This document shows positions 34,139 through 35,126 of a stretch of DNA of 35,126 nucleotides, in pieces; within the stretch, counting starts at the first letter, position 1; each line of letters opens with the position of its first letter. The position numbers and the translations under genes were made by a program. Source of the stretch: Polaromonas sp. UBA4122 (GTDB taxonomy: Bacteria > Pseudomonadota > Gammaproteobacteria > Burkholderiales > Burkholderiaceae_C); assembly GCA_002381615.1 (NCBI GenBank), contig DFWY01000035.1:8341-43466 (forward strand), read 5' to 3'. The notes below the pieces were generated by a model. It was not told the DNA's origin. It worked only from the letters and a program-made list of their open reading frames with translations, and made no database searches.

Positions 34139-34930
34139 ATGAAAGTACGTGTACTAGGCTGTTCGGGAGCCATCGGCAAGGACTGTCGAACCACGTCTTT
34201 TTTGTTCGATCATGATGTACTGGTCGACGCAGGCACGGGAGTCGGGGACCTCACACTCGATGAAATGTGCCGTATCGACCATGTCTTGCTCACCCACTCC
34301 CATCTGGATCACGTGATTGCGCTGCCGCTGATGGTGGACGCCATTGCCGCCCGGCGAACCACGCCCCTACAGGTTCACGCCCTGCAAGCCACGATTGACG
34401 CACTGAAGGCGCATATTTTCAACAACACAATCTGGCCTGATTTTTCAAGAATCCCCACGCCAGCCGAGCCATTCATCAGCTTTCATCCGCTGGAACTGGG
34501 TCAAACCTTGCTGCTGGCTGGCAAACAGGTGGAAGTGCTGCCCGCCGTGCATACCGTGCCGACTGTGGGCTACGCCGTAGCCGCAGGCCAGGGTTACTGG
34601 GCGTTTACCGGCGATACCGAGCGCAATCCCGCCTTGTGGGCCCGCCTCAACCAGATGGATGTGGCGATGCTGGTCATTGAGACCGCCTTCAGCAACCGGG
34701 AGCGCGACTTGGCAAGACGCAGCCTGCACCTCTCGCCCCACGCGCTGGCCGACGAGCTTAGCTGCATTCAGCGGGGCAAAAATTACCCCATTTACATCAC
34801 CCATGCCAAGCCCGCCGAACTGGAACTCATCATGGCGGAGATACAGCGTTTTGACCAGGCAGGCCCGCTGGGTCCCGACGTAGCACACGATATCCGCTGG
34901 CTGCGGGCGGGTCAGGAGTTTGAACTATAA
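34139..34930 (+). CDS. Metallo-beta-lactamase-fold hydrolase, class II cyclic-nucleotide-phosphodiesterase-like
   Basis: A 263-residue protein. MKVRVLGCSGAIG opens the MBL fold. The metal motif is THSHLDH (52-58) with H53, H55, D57 and H58, and AVHTVPTVGY, WAFTGDTERNP and IYITHAKP supply the remaining His/Asp ligands. The order resembles class II cAMP phosphodiesterases (PDE-II type), so 3',5'-cyclic nucleotide hydrolysis is a fair guess; other phosphodiesterase or lactonase activities are possible. The ATG at 34139 has GGAAAA upstream and marks the beginning of the fold; 34 upstream codons are excluded. The position after the PP2C-FHA pair may be coincidental, as 373 bp intervene. Confidence 0.88.
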   Translation: MKVRVLGCSGAIGKDCRTTSFLFDHDVLVDAGTGVGDLTLDEMCRIDHVLLTHSHLDHVIALPLMVDAIAARRTTPLQVHALQATIDALKAHIFNNTIWPDFSRIPTPAEPFISFHPLELGQTLLLAGKQVEVLPAVHTVPTVGYAVAAGQGYWAFTGDTERNPALWARLNQMDVAMLVIETAFSNRERDLARRSLHLSPHALADELSCIQRGKNYPIYITHAKPAELELIMAEIQRFDQAGPLGPDVAHDIRWLRAGQEFEL

Positions 34931-35028
34931 GCGCCGTACTGCAGCCGGTTGCCCAGCACCGCAGCCAGCGTGTCTTCTGCGCCCTCAACGGCGCGCAGCA
35001 GGCAGCCGGCGGCCGGCGAACCAGGGGA

Positions 35029-35126
<98 letters not shown>

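Overview
The window looks like a chromosomal segment of a GC-rich betaproteobacterium, most likely a Comamonadaceae member (Polaromonas/Rhodoferax-like). This is inferred from the recA-recX and sucC-sucD-terC blocks, the short type-2 argC, a birA-SPOR pair, a topoisomerase III with a lysine-rich tail and SWIB domain, and a dispersed intergenic repeat (six copies here) of a kind I associate with that family. No database search was possible, so the genus is tentative.

Left third (1-11.8 kb), all genes on the minus strand: a defence island. Reading with transcription, it begins with a NERD-nuclease/UvrD-like helicase. Next comes an AT-richer two-gene unit, a DUF4297/Cap4-like nuclease followed by a HerA-type ATPase one base later. 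After a GST-family enzyme come a Fic-domain protein with a striking four-half-site operator over its start, then hsdM, hsdS and an AlbA_2/ATPase-domain gene joined by ATGA overlaps. The last gene carries a one-base frameshift. At the left edge lie the 3' remnant of a second hsdS and half of a dispersed 'TCATTGCGAG' repeat. No hsdR is visible, so the type I system is either completed beyond the left edge or survives only as a methyltransferase.

Middle (12-25.8 kb): housekeeping and accessory genes. These are a CsbD-like stress protein with a strong terminator, an MFS transporter bracketed by two copies of the dispersed repeat, a SAM methyltransferase, a flavin reductase, and a minus-strand series SET-domain protein - birA - SPOR protein - slyD. 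Divergent from the SET gene, across a long alternating purine-pyrimidine tract, is topB, whose product ends in two zinc ribbons, an H1-like Lys/Ala tail and a SWIB domain. Then come a PEBP-family protein, a class-I glutamine-amidotransferase-like hydrolase, an OmpR/TctD-type response regulator with its TctE-type kinase, separated by a GC-rich repeat, and a MarR regulator.

Right third (25.8-35.1 kb): recA with a LexA box and a plausible promoter, recX, argC (minus), sucC-sucD, a TerC membrane protein, a PP2C phosphatase followed by a double-FHA protein, a metallo-beta-lactamase-fold phosphodiesterase-like protein, and the 3' end of gap running in from the right edge.

The points most worth following are the HerA/DUF4297-like pair inside the island, the SET/TopB-SWIB 'chromatin-like' divergent pair with its Z-DNA-prone spacer, the Fic operator, and the repeat family that brackets whole genes.
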